In this document: positions 1 through 8,563 of the stretch, one piece after another
Layout: every line of letters starts with the position of its first letter
Numbering within the stretch: position 1 is the first letter of the stretch
Assembly (NCBI RefSeq): GCF_003626645.1
Contig: NZ_RBAM01000005.1
Location: 496,001 to 560,000, forward strand
Direction: 5' to 3'
DNA length: 64,000 nucleotides
Source of the DNA: Streptomyces klenkii
GTDB lineage: Bacteria; Actinomycetota; Actinomycetes; Streptomycetales; Streptomycetaceae
Program-made: the position numbers and the translations under genes
Notes under the pieces: generated by a model
What the model was told of the DNA's origin: nothing
The model's database searches: none
Seen by the model: the letters and a program-made list of their open reading frames with translations, nothing else

Positions 1-128
1 ACCGCGACCGGCTGACCGGCACGACGGACCGTCAGGCCGAGGCGGACGGGGTCCGGCCGGGCCGGCGCGCGGCGGTCCCCAGCTGGGACGAGATCGTCTT
101 CGGCACCCGCCGCAAGAAACAGGAGTAA
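1..128 (+). CDS. sepH: SepH septation protein, C-terminal end (partial)
   Basis: The 5' edge of the window opens inside a reading frame that ends in TAA at 126-128. Its last residues contain the motif PSWDEIVFGTRRKK, which I recognise as the conserved C-terminal tail of SepH (DUF3071). SepH is the actinobacterial helix-turn-helix protein that stimulates FtsZ assembly during sporulation septation. Only about 41 codons are present, so no domain other than the tail can be checked. A hairpin that can serve as its terminator follows 27 bases after the stop. The call rests on the tail motif plus synteny with the ptsH-parC-hrdB segment of Streptomyces chromosomes. Confidence 0.8.
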   Translation, partial: RDRLTGTTDRQAEADGVRPGRRAAVPSWDEIVFGTRRKKQE

Positions 129-154
129 CGCCTACGAGAGTGACTCCCCGTCAA

Positions 155-176
155 GCCCCCGGCTCCGTCCGGGGGC
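155..176 (+). terminator. Hairpin terminator after sepH
   Basis: GCCCCCGG and CCGGGGGC form a perfect 8-bp stem around a 6-base loop, just after the sepH stop codon. There is no T-tract, which is normal for Streptomyces terminators. A second hairpin (CCCGGC/GCCGGG, about 192-208) follows. Confidence 0.6.
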
Positions 177-217
177 GTCGGCGGCAGCGCGCCCGGCCCG
201 AAGCCGGGCCGGAAGGC

Positions 218-426
218 CGTACATGCGGCCGGCTCGGCACCGCCGGTCCGCGCCGCGGGGGTTTTCCACCGCCGCGGCGGAAGAGAACGCGGGCGCCCGG
301 CACCCCTCGTACGCGCGGTCGGCCCGGCATCGCCGTCCGGCTGCGCGTAGGGAAGCAGACGCCCGGCATCCTCCCGCTGCCGCGGCGGCGCTCGACCACG
401 ACGGTCCTGCCCGGCGGTGCCGTCCG
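218..426 (-). repeat. Composite intergenic repeat, copy A (inverted relative to copy B)
   Basis: The 340-bp gap between sepH and the rhodanese gene has no credible gene. Read on the minus strand it contains a core CCGCCGCGGCG...AACCCCC...GGACCGGCGGTGCCGA.CCGGCCG, and further 5' on that strand GGACGGCACCGCCGG followed by TCGTGG. The same modules occur in the gap at 5080-5308 on the opposite strand. The modules are themselves partly palindromic (CACCGCCGG/CCGGCGGTG). Its long open frames lack codon bias and look like by-products of the base composition. Confidence 0.6.
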
Positions 427-469
427 GCCCCCGGCACGGGAGCACGCGCCGGACCGCCGGGCCACCGGC

Positions 470-1306
470 TCAGCCCGGCTGCGGGCCCGTGGCGACGGGG
501 CGGGACGGGTCGGAGGACCACTCGCTCCAGGAGCCGACGTACAGCGCCGCCGGAATCCCCGCCACGGCCAGCGCCAGCACCTCCTGTGCCGCGGAGACCC
601 CCGAGCCGCAGTAGACACCCACCTCGGTGCCGTCCGCGGCCCCCAGCGCCGCGAAGCGGGCCGCCAGTTCGGCGGCGGGGCGCAGCAGCCCGTCCTCGGC
701 CACGTTCTCCGTGGTCGGTGCGGAGACCGCGCCCGGGATGTGGCCCGCGACGGCGTCGATCGGCTCGGCCTCGCCCCGGTAGCGCTCCCCCGCCCGCGCG
801 TCCAGCAGCAGCCCGCGGCGGGCCAGCGCCGCCGCGCCGTCCGCGTCGAGCAGCGGCAGCGCCCCCGGCGCGGGGACGAAGTCGCCCTCGCGCACGGCCG
901 TCCGCCCGTCCGTGACCGGCCCGCCCTGCGCCCGCCAGGCGGCGAGTCCGCCGTCGAGGACCCGTACGGACGGGTGCCCGGCCCAGCGCAGCATCCACCA
1001 CGCCCGCGCGGCCGCCCAGCCCTGGCCCCCGTCGTAGACGACGACGTCGCCGGAGGAGCCGACGCCCGCCCGGCGCATCGCCGCGCCGAAGACGGCGAGG
1101 TCCGGCAGCGGGTGCCGGCCGTCCTTGCCCGCGGGCCCGGCGAGCTCGCCCTCCAGCTCGACGTAGACCGCGCCGGGAATGTGCCCCGCCTCGTACTCGG
1201 GCCGCCCGGGCGGACCCCCGAGCTGGTAGCGGACGTCCAGCAGGACCGGCGGCTGCCCGCCCGCCGACGCGGTCATGAGTTCGACTGCGGTGATGATGGC
1301 ATTCAT
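470..1306 (-). CDS. Sulfurtransferase (tandem rhodanese domains)
   Basis: The product is a 278-residue thiosulfate/3-mercaptopyruvate-type sulfurtransferase with two rhodanese domains. The N-terminal domain (about 15-128) shows LLDVRY and GHIPGAVYVE but has Asp92 where a catalytic Cys would be, so it is a structural domain. The C-terminal domain (about 155-270) has GHIPGAVSAP and the active-site loop CGSGVSA with Cys233 as persulfide carrier. Length and layout fit the TST family. I chose the ATG giving MNAIITAV; an in-frame ATG three codons upstream (MGAMNA) is also possible. The longer upstream open frame crosses the promoter region and lacks family similarity. It is convergent with sepH. 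Confidence 0.88.
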   Translation of the reverse strand: MNAIITAVELMTASAGGQPPVLLDVRYQLGGPPGRPEYEAGHIPGAVYVELEGELAGPAGKDGRHPLPDLAVFGAAMRRAGVGSSGDVVVYDGGQGWAAARAWWMLRWAGHPSVRVLDGGLAAWRAQGGPVTDGRTAVREGDFVPAPGALPLLDADGAAALARRGLLLDARAGERYRGEAEPIDAVAGHIPGAVSAPTTENVAEDGLLRPAAELAARFAALGAADGTEVGVYCGSGVSAAQEVLALAVAGIPAALYVGSWSEWSSDPSRPVATGPQPG

Positions 1307-1598
1307 GGCCCCCATCCTGGCGTAGTCGGACGTGCGGTCAACCGGCCTCTGGCGGGGCCGCGCACACCTGATCGATACTGGGCGCCCCCGCCCTCCGCAG
1401 CTTGCGCGGGCGCCGGAACGGTACGGCCCGGCGATTGCGGGCATTCTCCTGCGGGAACCCGGGAATCCCGGCGCGGCCGGGGGGCGCGTGACGGCCGGTG
1501 GTGCAACCATCTGGTCGTGCCCCGTCCCGTACCACCTCCGCGCGCCGCGGCCCGGCGCGGGACGCGCGGCCACCACGATGGTCCGAGGAGAGAGTGAC

Positions 1599-2393
1599 AT
1601 GACCGAGGTTTGGGGCTCCCCCCGGCCAGGAGCACGTGAGGCCCGGCGCGCGCCGGGCACCCCGTGCTGGACGAGTCTCCTGGCGCACGACCTGGAGTCG
1701 ATCCAGGACTTCTACGGCGGTCTGTTCGGCTGGGCCTTCTACAGCCCCGGGCCGCGCCAGCTGGGGCCCTACGTCCGCGCCACGGTCGACGGCCGCGACG
1801 TGGCCGGCCTCGGGGAGCTCGCGCCGGGCGTACGGCTGCCGACCGCGTGGGCCACGTACCTCGCCGGCGACGACGCGGACGAGGCCGCGGAGTGGATCCG
1901 CTGCCTCGGCGGCACGGTCGGGGTGGGCCCGCTGGCCGCGGAGGACGCGGGGCGGCTGGTGCTCGCCAGCGACCCGGCGGGCGCGCCGTTCGGCATCTGG
2001 CAGGGCCAGAAGCTGACCGGCACGCAGCTGACGGGCGTGCCGGGCACGCCCGCTTGGCACGAGCTGGTGACCCGCAGGGCGTCCGCCGTCGTCGGCTTCT
2101 ACCGGGCCCTGTTCGGCTACGACGTCAAGCCGGCGGACGCGGAGACCAGCGACTACCTGACGCTCCAGCTCGGCGACAAGCCGGTCGCGGCGATCCGCGG
2201 GGCCGGGACGGCGCTGCGGAGCCCGCACTGGATGACGTACTTCGAGGTCGCGGACACCGACGCCGCGGCGCTGCGCGTGGAGGAGCTGGGGGGCCGGGTG
2301 CTGCGGCCGCCGCACGAGGGGCCGGCCGGCCGGGTGGCCACGGTCGCCGACCCCGAGGGGGCCGTCTTTACTCTGCTGCGGACAGTCCGCTGA
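1599..2393 (+). CDS. VOC family protein with two glyoxalase/bleomycin-resistance domains
   Basis: The 264-residue protein is built of two consecutive VOC (beta-alpha-beta-beta-beta) domains, about 20-140 and 150-263. Each begins with a typical strand and FYxxLFG/W helix (DFYGGLFGW; FYRALFGYD) and ends with a D(P/A)xGAxF strand (SDPAGAPFGIWQ; ADPEGAVFTLL). The family includes glyoxalases, dioxygenases and antibiotic-binding proteins, so the substrate cannot be named. The ATG is preceded by GGAGAGAG at good distance. Its last 26 bases overlap the 3' end of the convergent thymidine kinase gene, so the two mRNAs must overlap antisense. Confidence 0.85.
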   Translation: MTEVWGSPRPGAREARRAPGTPCWTSLLAHDLESIQDFYGGLFGWAFYSPGPRQLGPYVRATVDGRDVAGLGELAPGVRLPTAWATYLAGDDADEAAEWIRCLGGTVGVGPLAAEDAGRLVLASDPAGAPFGIWQGQKLTGTQLTGVPGTPAWHELVTRRASAVVGFYRALFGYDVKPADAETSDYLTLQLGDKPVAAIRGAGTALRSPHWMTYFEVADTDAAALRVEELGGRVLRPPHEGPAGRVATVADPEGAVFTLLRTVR

Positions 2394-3057
2394 CCGGGTC
2401 CCCGGCGGAGTCGGGGTCCACGGGCAGCACGTCGGGCGAGAGCGCCGCGGCGCGGGCCGCGGCGGCCGTCAGCCTGCGGCGGTGGTGGCGCCGGCACAGC
2501 ACTTCGTAACCGACCACGGTCTCGGGCTGGTTGACGTCGCCGACGACGACCTGCGCGCCCTCGACGACCATCTGCCCGCCCACCGTACGGGCGTTGTGCG
2601 TGGCGCGCGCGCCGCACCAGCACAGCGCCTCGACCTGGAGCACCTCGATGCGGTCGGCGAGTTCGACCAGGCGCCGGGAGCCGGGGAAGAGCCTGGTGCG
2701 GAAGTCGGTGGTGATGCCGAAGGCGAAGACGTCGAGCTCGAGGTCGTCGACGATCCGGGCGAGCTGGTCGACCTGATCGGGGTCGAGGAACTGCGCCTCG
2801 TCGGCTATGACGTAGTCGGCGCGGCGGCCCGCGGAGAGGTGGGCGACGATGTGCGCGTAGAAGTCGAACCCCTCGCCCGCCTCGACGGAGTCGGTGACCA
2901 GGCCGAGCCGCGAGGAGAGCTTGCCCGCGCCGGCGCGGTCGTTGCGGGTGTAGATCATCCCTTGCAGTCCGCGGGCCGAGCGGTTGTGCTCGATCTGCAG
3001 AGCGAGGGTGCTCTTTCCGCAGTCCATCGTTCCGGAGAAGAACACCAGCTCGGGCAT
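2368..3057 (-). CDS. tdk: Thymidine kinase
   Basis: This type II thymidine kinase phosphorylates thymidine to dTMP in the pyrimidine salvage pathway. Seen in the sequence are the P-loop SGTMDCGKST (8-17), the DEAQF motif (86-90) carrying the catalytic Glu, and the lasso region with Cys146/Cys148 and a later Cys-Arg-Arg-His-His that replaces the usual second zinc Cys pair. The C-terminus has an Ala-rich tail beyond the family core. The chosen ATG (MPELVFF) matches the family start and has AAAGG upstream; an ATG seven codons earlier (MKGIGFP) at 3078 has no visible ribosome site. Its 3' end overlaps that of the VOC gene. Confidence 0.92.
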   Translation of the reverse strand: MPELVFFSGTMDCGKSTLALQIEHNRSARGLQGMIYTRNDRAGAGKLSSRLGLVTDSVEAGEGFDFYAHIVAHLSAGRRADYVIADEAQFLDPDQVDQLARIVDDLELDVFAFGITTDFRTRLFPGSRRLVELADRIEVLQVEALCWCGARATHNARTVGGQMVVEGAQVVVGDVNQPETVVGYEVLCRRHHRRRLTAAAARAAALSPDVLPVDPDSAGDPVSGLSAAE

Positions 3058-3145
3058 GGGGAAGCCAATGCCTTTCATAGGTCGGGGCGTTGTGGGGGGC
3101 GTCGGGTGAGCGTACGTACGGATCGGGGTCGTACGGGGTTACGGG

Positions 3146-4339
3146 TCAGGGCCGCACTTCGAGGAGCGGCACGAGCTGCTCCACGGGCGTCATGGAGCCG
3201 TGCAGCCCCACCATCGCGGATTCGTTCGGCTCGGTCTCGGTGGCGACGATCGCGATGTCGTCGCGGGCGGCGGCGACCACGTCACCGATCCGGCCGTAGA
3301 CGCGGTCGTCGACGCCGTCGCCGGGCCGGCCGAACCAGCCCGCCTCGATGGCCTCGTCGCGGCTCGCGATCCACATCTGCTCGCCCAGGACCTCCCGCCA
3401 CACGGCGAGGACGTCGGCGGCGGCGCCGGGCACGGCGTAGACGTGGCGGGCGCGTGCCTCGCCGCCGAGCAGGGCGACGCCCGCGCGGAGCTCCCAGTCC
3501 TCGTCGAAGTCGATGCGCGACTCCGGGTCGAACGGGATGTCGATCATGCCGTGGTCGGCGGTGACGTACAGGGCGGAGCGGGGCGGCAGCTGCTCGGCGA
3601 GGCGCTGGGCGAGGCGGTCGACGTACATCAACTGGCCGCGCCACTCGTCGGAGTCGACGCCGAAGCGGTGCCCCTTGCCGTCGACGTCGCTGTAGTACGT
3701 GTAGACGAGCGAGCGGTCCGCGGCGCCGAGCCGGTCGGCGGCGAAGTCCATCCGCTCCTCGCCGGAGAGCCGGCCGTGGAACGTGCCGCCGCTCAGCGCG
3801 ATCTTCGTCAGCGGGGTGTGCTGGAAGTCCGGGGCGGAGACCTGGCAGGTGTGCACGCCGGCCGCGTCCGCGAGCTGGAAGACCGTCGGGTACGGCTGCC
3901 AGGCGTGCGGGTCGGTCCAGGGGCGCCAGCGCAGCTGGTTCATCAGCTGCCCCGTGGCCGGGTCGGCCACCGTGTAGCCGGGCAGGCCGTGGGCGCCCGG
4001 CGGCAGGCCCGTGCCGACCGAGGCGAGGGAGGTCGCCGTGGTCGACGGGAAGCCCGCGGTCAGCGGGGCGGAACCGGTCGTCAGCGAGTGCAGGAACGGC
4101 GCCTCGGCGGGATGGGCGCGCAGCAGCTCCCAGCCGAGGCCGTCGATCAGGAACACGCACACGCGGTCGGCCGGGGTGAGCTCCAGGCCCGTGGAGAAGC
4201 CGGGGACCCCCATGCCTGCCGCGACGGCGGGCAGCAGATCGGCCAGCGAGCCCGTGCCGTAGCGGGGCAGCGGGGCCGTGCGGGGGTCGAGCGGGGCGGG
4301 CTCGTGCCAGGCGGAGCCCGCCGTCATCGCGTAGGACAT
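3146..4339 (-). CDS. Alkaline-phosphatase-superfamily nucleotide pyrophosphatase/phosphodiesterase
   Basis: The 397-residue protein belongs to the type I phosphodiesterase/nucleotide pyrophosphatase family. Metal and catalytic motifs are all present: FLIDGLG with Asp66, GFPSTTATS with nucleophilic Thr at 100/101, SDVDGKGH (Asp218, Asp220, His224) and TADHGM (Asp262, His263). No signal peptide or membrane segment is visible, so it is probably cytoplasmic. Its ATG shares one base with the TGA of the upstream DUF5998 gene (TGATG), so the two are translationally coupled and likely act together. The substrate is unknown. Confidence 0.88.
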   Translation of the reverse strand: MSYAMTAGSAWHEPAPLDPRTAPLPRYGTGSLADLLPAVAAGMGVPGFSTGLELTPADRVCVFLIDGLGWELLRAHPAEAPFLHSLTTGSAPLTAGFPSTTATSLASVGTGLPPGAHGLPGYTVADPATGQLMNQLRWRPWTDPHAWQPYPTVFQLADAAGVHTCQVSAPDFQHTPLTKIALSGGTFHGRLSGEERMDFAADRLGAADRSLVYTYYSDVDGKGHRFGVDSDEWRGQLMYVDRLAQRLAEQLPPRSALYVTADHGMIDIPFDPESRIDFDEDWELRAGVALLGGEARARHVYAVPGAAADVLAVWREVLGEQMWIASRDEAIEAGWFGRPGDGVDDRVYGRIGDVVAAARDDIAIVATETEPNESAMVGLHGSMTPVEQLVPLLEVRP

Positions 4340-4935
4340 CAGCGGGTGGTCGGCGCGGTCGCCGCAGTGGCTTCGGAGAGCGCCTGGGCGAAGGCCAGGG
4401 TCTGGCGGACGGTGTCCGGGCCGTCGCCGGCCTCGCTGACGCGCAGGCTCAGGTCGTCGGCCGTGGAGGAGCCGGTGTAGCCGTGGTCGGCGTCGCAGTT
4501 GGGGTCGCCGCAGGCCGCGGGCTCCAGGTCGATCCGGGACACCGCGCCCCAGCCGATGTTCAGCACGACCTCGCGGGGCAGGGTGCCCGGCGTGTACGAC
4601 TCGGGGTTGGCGACGACGCGGCTCAGCACGACCGAGGAGATCCGCTCCAGCTTCACGGACTCCGTGGAGGTGGTGGCGTACGGGGACGGGGACGTGCCGT
4701 CGGCGGCCTGCTCGTCGGTGTGGCTGACGATGAAGCGGGTGCCGGTGAGGACGAGGACCGTGACGTGGCGGCGGACCTCGTTGGAGTCGAACGTCGTCTC
4801 CTGGTGCACCAGGTACGACACGACCGGCTCCCCGCCCACTGCGGCCTCCACCGCCTCGGCCACGAGGGCCGGGTAGTAGCCGCTGCGCTCGATCGCCGCG
4901 CGCAGCCCTTGGGTCGTCGTACCGGTCTTCGCCAT
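4339..4935 (-). CDS. DUF5998 family protein
   Basis: The 198-residue protein matches the actinobacterial DUF5998 family in length and sequence (start MAKTGTTTQGLRAAIERSGYYP; central VLVLTGTRFIVSHTDE; C-terminal GDPNCDADHGYTGS). It has no membrane segment, signal peptide or recognisable catalytic motif. An acidic Cys/His/Asp cluster (GDPNCDADHGY, about residues 142-152) could bind a metal; this is inference. It is the first gene of a two-gene operon with the phosphodiesterase, whose start codon overlaps its stop. The function is unknown. Confidence 0.85.
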   Translation of the reverse strand: MAKTGTTTQGLRAAIERSGYYPALVAEAVEAAVGGEPVVSYLVHQETTFDSNEVRRHVTVLVLTGTRFIVSHTDEQAADGTSPSPYATTSTESVKLERISSVVLSRVVANPESYTPGTLPREVVLNIGWGAVSRIDLEPAACGDPNCDADHGYTGSSTADDLSLRVSEAGDGPDTVRQTLAFAQALSEATAATAPTTR

Positions 4936-5079
4936 AAGCCCATCCTAAGGGGCCCACGGGCCCCAGCCGCCCGATGCGCCCGCGCCGCCGCCACCCGGCC
5001 CGCCCCAATGGGACAGGCATCACACGGAGCCCTCCCTTCCGCCGTCCGCAGTACGAATCCGGCCCCGCCTCTCACTCCC

Positions 5080-5308
5080 GCCGCCGCGGCGAGCACCCCC
5101 CACGAAGCGGACCGGCGGTGCCGAACCGGCCGTACCAGCGGCGGGACGGCACCGCCGGAAGGCAACATCGTGGCTCAGCACCGCTGCGGCGGGCATGGGG
5201 TTGCCCGGCAGGGCCCGGAGGCAGGACCGGCGGTGCCCGACCGGCCGCACCGGAGGTGGGCCCGCCGCCGCGGCGAACAACCCCCACCGTGGTGGTCGGC
5301 GGTGCCCG
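5080..5308 (+). repeat. Composite intergenic repeat, copy B (three modules)
   Basis: The 422-bp gap between DUF5998 and patA contains no gene but three related modules. Module 1 (5080-5136) and module 2 (5224-5253) share GGACCGGCGGTGCC followed by GACCGGCCG or AACCGGCCG and ACC. Modules 1 and 3 (5263-5308) start with CCGCCGCGGCGA followed by AxCCCCCAC. Between them GGACGGCACCGCCGGAAGGC (5144-5163) forms an inverted partner to the CCGGCGGTGCC cores, so the RNA could fold extensively. The same order of motifs, reversed, is found at 218-426. It could be a mobile or structural intergenic element, or a terminator cluster between two minus-strand genes. Confidence 0.6.
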
Positions 5309-5357
5309 CCCCCGCCTCAGGCCGCACGGCCCGGTGCGACCCGGTGGGCTGTTGCCG

Positions 5358-8153
5358 TCAGATCACCGGGAGGCTGCGAGGGCCCAGGTCCGTGCGGGCC
5401 GGGGCCGGGGAGAGGCGGATCGTGGCGCCGAGGACGTGGACGCCCCGGGGCGCGACGATCACCGGTTCCAGGTCGGCTCCGACGACCTCCGGGTGGTCGT
5501 CGACGAGCCGGGAGACCCGTAGCAGCAGCTCCTCCAGCGCCCGCGTGTCCACCGGCGCCGCACCGCGCCAGCCGAACAGCAGCGGCGCGGTGCGGATCGA
5601 GCGGATCTGCTCGGCGGCGTCCCGGTCGGTCACGGGGACGAGCCGGTGCGCGGTGTCGCCGAGCAGCAGCGACGGCGCCCCGGCCAGCCCGAAGGACAGG
5701 ACCGCGCCCGCCGCCGGGTCGATCGCCGCCCGCACCACCGTGTCGACGCCGCGCGGCGCCATGGACTGGACGACGAGCCGGGTCTCCTCGGGCTTGCCGA
5801 GGAGCTCGGTCAATTCGGCGTACGCGCGGCGCAGTTCCGCCTCGCCGCCGAGGTCGAGCCGGACGCCCCCGAGGTCGGCGCGGTGGCGCAGGTGCGGGGC
5901 CGTGGGCTTGAGGGTGACGGGGAAGCCGAGCCGCCCGGCCGCCCGCACCGCGCTGTCGGGGTCGGGCGCCGGCAGGGCGGGCAGCACGGCGATCCCGTAC
6001 CGGGCGAGGAGCCGCTGCGTGTCGGGCGCGGAGAGGGTGACCGCACGGGGCCCCTCGGGCGGCGGTGCGAGGACGGCGCCGTGGGCCTCCAGGAGCACCT
6101 CGATGTCCGCGGCGGCGCCCGCCTCGTCGATGTCGTCGTACTCCGGCACCCGCCCCGGCTCGGCGGCCAGCCGCCGCCAGCGTGCGTAACGCGCGGCCTC
6201 GGCGAGGGCCCGTACGGCCCGCTCGGCGGCGGGGTAGGCGGGGATCCGTACGGCCGCGCCCCCGCCGCCCGCGGCGTCAGGCGCCGGCGGCTCGGCGAGG
6301 GCTTCCGCGAGCCCGGGGATCTCCAGGTGCACGACGGTGACCGGCTTCGCGGCGGGCGAAGCGGCGACCGCCTCCCGCAGCGCCCCGGCGAGGTCGGCCG
6401 CGGAGGCGTCCCCGACCCACGGGATGGCGGTGACGACGACGGCGTCGCACTCCTCGTCCGCCAGGGCCCCGGCCAGCGCCCGGCGGAAGTCGGCGGGCCG
6501 GGCGCCGGTGGTCAGGTCGTAGGGCGGCTGGGGCCGCAGCCCGTCCGTGAGGCAGGCGTCGTAGGTGAGCAGGGCGAGGGACTCGGAGTTGCCGAGGATG
6601 GCGACGCGCGGGCCCGCGGGCAGCGGCTGGGAGGCGAGGAGCAGCCCGGTGTCGGCGAGCTCGGTGACCGTGTCGACGCGGATGACGCCGGCCTGCCGGA
6701 GCAGGTCGGAGACGGTGGCGTCGGGGATCCGGGTGGTGGGCACGGCGTGCCCGGTGGGCGCGGCGCCGCCGTGCCGGGCGCCCTTGACGACGACGACCGG
6801 CTTGCGGGCGGCGGTGCGCCGGGCGAGCCGCGTGAACTTGCGGGGGTTGCCGATGGACTCCAGGTACATGAGCACGAGGTCGGTGTCGGGGTCGTCGTGC
6901 CAGTACTGCAAGAAGTCGTTGCCGGAGACGTCCGCGCGGTTGCCGGCGGAGACGAAGGTGGAGATGCCGACGAGCCCGGCGGCGCGGCGGTGCAGCCCGG
7001 AGAGCAGGGCGATGCCGATGGCCCCGGACTGGCTGAAGAGCCCTATGCGCCCGGCGGCGGGCAGCTCGGGCGACAGGGAGGCGTTCAGGCGGACGCCGGC
7101 GGCGGTGTTGATGAGACCGAAGGCGTTGGGCCCGATGATGCGCATCCCGTACGAGCGGGCCTGGCGCACCAGCTCGCGCTGCCGGTGGCGCCCGTCGGCG
7201 CCGCTCTCGCCGTACCCCGCGGAGAGGACGACGAGCCCCTGGACGCCGTGCTCGCCGCACTCGGCGACGACGGAGGGCACCTGCCCGGCGGGCACGGCGA
7301 CGACGGCGAGGTCGACGGGCCCGTCGATGCCGAGGACGGAGCGGTGGGCGGGCACGCCCTCGGGTTCGAGCCGGGTGACGTCCTCGGGGAAGGCGTGGTT
7401 GACGGCGTGCACCCGCCCGGTGAAGCCGCCGGCGAGCAGATTGCGCAGGACGGTGCGCCCCATGCCGCCGGGCGCCCGGCCGGTGCCGATGACGGCGACG
7501 GAGCCGGGCGCGATCAGCCGCTGGACCGAGCGGGCCTCGGCGCGCTGCTCGCGGGCCCGCTGGACGGCCAGCGAGCGGTCGGTGGGCTCCAGGTCCAGCT
7601 GGAGGCGGACGACGCCGTCCTCGAAGCTGCGTTTCTGGGTGTAGCCCGCGTCCGTGAACACCTTGATCATCTTGGTGTTGGCGGGCAGCACCTCCGCGGT
7701 GAAGCGCCGGATGCCGCGCTCCCGGGCGACGGCCGCGATGTGCTCCAGGAGGGCGGAGGCGACTCCGCGGCCCTGGTGGGCGTCCTGGACGAGGAAGGCG
7801 ACCTCGGCCTCGTCGGCGGGCCCGGACGCCGGCATGCCGCGGCCGTCGATGCGGTCGTAGCGGACGGTGGCGATGAACTCGCCGCCGACGGTGGCGGCGA
7901 GGCCGACCCGGTCCACGTAGTCGTGATGGGTGAAGCGGTGCACGTCCCGGTCGGAGAGGCGGGGGTAGGGGGCGAAGAAGCGGTAGTACTTCGACTCGTC
8001 CGAGACCTGCTCGTAGAAGCTCACGAGCCGCTGCGCGTCGTCCGGCGCGATGGGGCGCAGATGGGCGGTGCCGCCGTCGCGCAGCACGACGTCGGCTTCC
8101 CAGTGGGCGGGGTAGGCGTGCTCGTGCCCGGACTGCGCCGGCGTCGTCTGCAT
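5358..8153 (-). CDS. patA: Protein acetyltransferase Pat: GNAT domain fused to ADP-forming acyl-CoA-ligase-like domains
   Basis: The 931-residue protein has an N-terminal GNAT acetyltransferase (about 20-190; acetyl-CoA loop QGRGVASALL). It is followed by an NDP-forming acyl-CoA ligase scaffold: CoA-binding Rossmann domain (VAVIGTGRAPGGMG), succinyl-CoA-ligase flavodoxin-like domains (GPNAFGLINT, SQSGAIGIALLS) and a C-terminal ATP-grasp domain (VTLKPTAPHLRHRADLGGV). This architecture matches actinobacterial Pat enzymes, known to acetylate acyl-CoA synthetases on lysine. The real start is the ATG giving MQTTPAQSG; the upstream extension runs into the promoter. It is divergent from ptsH, with only 107 bp shared. 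Confidence 0.88.
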   Translation of the reverse strand: MQTTPAQSGHEHAYPAHWEADVVLRDGGTAHLRPIAPDDAQRLVSFYEQVSDESKYYRFFAPYPRLSDRDVHRFTHHDYVDRVGLAATVGGEFIATVRYDRIDGRGMPASGPADEAEVAFLVQDAHQGRGVASALLEHIAAVARERGIRRFTAEVLPANTKMIKVFTDAGYTQKRSFEDGVVRLQLDLEPTDRSLAVQRAREQRAEARSVQRLIAPGSVAVIGTGRAPGGMGRTVLRNLLAGGFTGRVHAVNHAFPEDVTRLEPEGVPAHRSVLGIDGPVDLAVVAVPAGQVPSVVAECGEHGVQGLVVLSAGYGESGADGRHRQRELVRQARSYGMRIIGPNAFGLINTAAGVRLNASLSPELPAAGRIGLFSQSGAIGIALLSGLHRRAAGLVGISTFVSAGNRADVSGNDFLQYWHDDPDTDLVLMYLESIGNPRKFTRLARRTAARKPVVVVKGARHGGAAPTGHAVPTTRIPDATVSDLLRQAGVIRVDTVTELADTGLLLASQPLPAGPRVAILGNSESLALLTYDACLTDGLRPQPPYDLTTGARPADFRRALAGALADEECDAVVVTAIPWVGDASAADLAGALREAVAASPAAKPVTVVHLEIPGLAEALAEPPAPDAAGGGGAAVRIPAYPAAERAVRALAEAARYARWRRLAAEPGRVPEYDDIDEAGAAADIEVLLEAHGAVLAPPPEGPRAVTLSAPDTQRLLARYGIAVLPALPAPDPDSAVRAAGRLGFPVTLKPTAPHLRHRADLGGVRLDLGGEAELRRAYAELTELLGKPEETRLVVQSMAPRGVDTVVRAAIDPAAGAVLSFGLAGAPSLLLGDTAHRLVPVTDRDAAEQIRSIRTAPLLFGWRGAAPVDTRALEELLLRVSRLVDDHPEVVGADLEPVIVAPRGVHVLGATIRLSPAPARTDLGPRSLPVI

Positions 8154-8221
8154 GGGGCCAGCGTAAGGCCGGGCGCTGACAGCCGGAGCGCTGCTGCGGA
8201 GCACTCCGGGCACCGTGAGAC

Positions 8222-8237
8222 ACTGGTCTAGACAACC
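8222..8237. promoter_or_regulatory. DasR-responsive element (dre) between patA and ptsH
   Basis: ACTGGTCTAGACAACC matches the palindromic dre consensus (A[C/G]TGGTCTAGACCA[C/G]T) at 14 of 16 positions. ptsH is a known target of DasR, the GntR-family N-acetylglucosamine sensor of Streptomyces. The site lies 24 bp upstream of the ptsH start and 69 bp from the patA start, so either promoter could be affected. Confidence 0.75.
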
Positions 8238-8260
8238 CCTACGACTTGAAGGGCAACACC

Positions 8261-8542
8261 ATGGCTGAGCGCCGCGTCAACGTCGGCTGGGCCGAGGGCC
8301 TGCACGCCCGTCCCGCGTCGATCTTCGTCCGTGCGGCGACCGCCGCCGGCGTCCCCATGACGATCGCCAAGGCCGACGGTTCCCCCGTCAACGCCGGCTC
8401 CATGCTGGCCGTGCTGGGCCTGGGCGCCCAGGGTGGCGAGGAGATCGTCCTGGCGAGCGACGCCGAGGGTGCCGAGGCTGCTCTGGACCGCCTGGCGAAG
8501 CTGGTCGCCGAGGGCCTTGAGGAGCTCCCGGAGACCGTCTGA
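8261..8542 (+). CDS. ptsH: Phosphocarrier protein HPr
   Basis: The 93-residue general PTS phosphocarrier passes phosphate from enzyme I to the IIA domains of sugar permeases. The active-site motif LHARPAS places the phosphorylated histidine at the canonical position 15, and the region around Ser47 (NAGSMLAVLGLGA) matches the conserved regulatory-serine helix. The length is that of a full HPr. The ATG (MAERRVNVGW) is preceded by GAAGGG; an in-frame upstream ATG five codons earlier has no better site. It is monocistronic, between the dre element and a strong hairpin terminator. Confidence 0.96.
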   Translation: MAERRVNVGWAEGLHARPASIFVRAATAAGVPMTIAKADGSPVNAGSMLAVLGLGAQGGEEIVLASDAEGAEAALDRLAKLVAEGLEELPETV

Positions 8543-8563
8543 TTCGACGGAATCGCACGCGGC

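Noticed and set aside
2506..2509. Possible TTA codon in tdk
   Set aside because: The TAA on the plus strand is out of frame; the codons read GGT TAC (Gly-Tyr).
5646..8231. Very long plus-strand frame opposite patA
   Set aside because: It is a typical GC-skew shadow: Gly/Arg/Asp-rich, no motifs, and antisense to a gene with full domain content.
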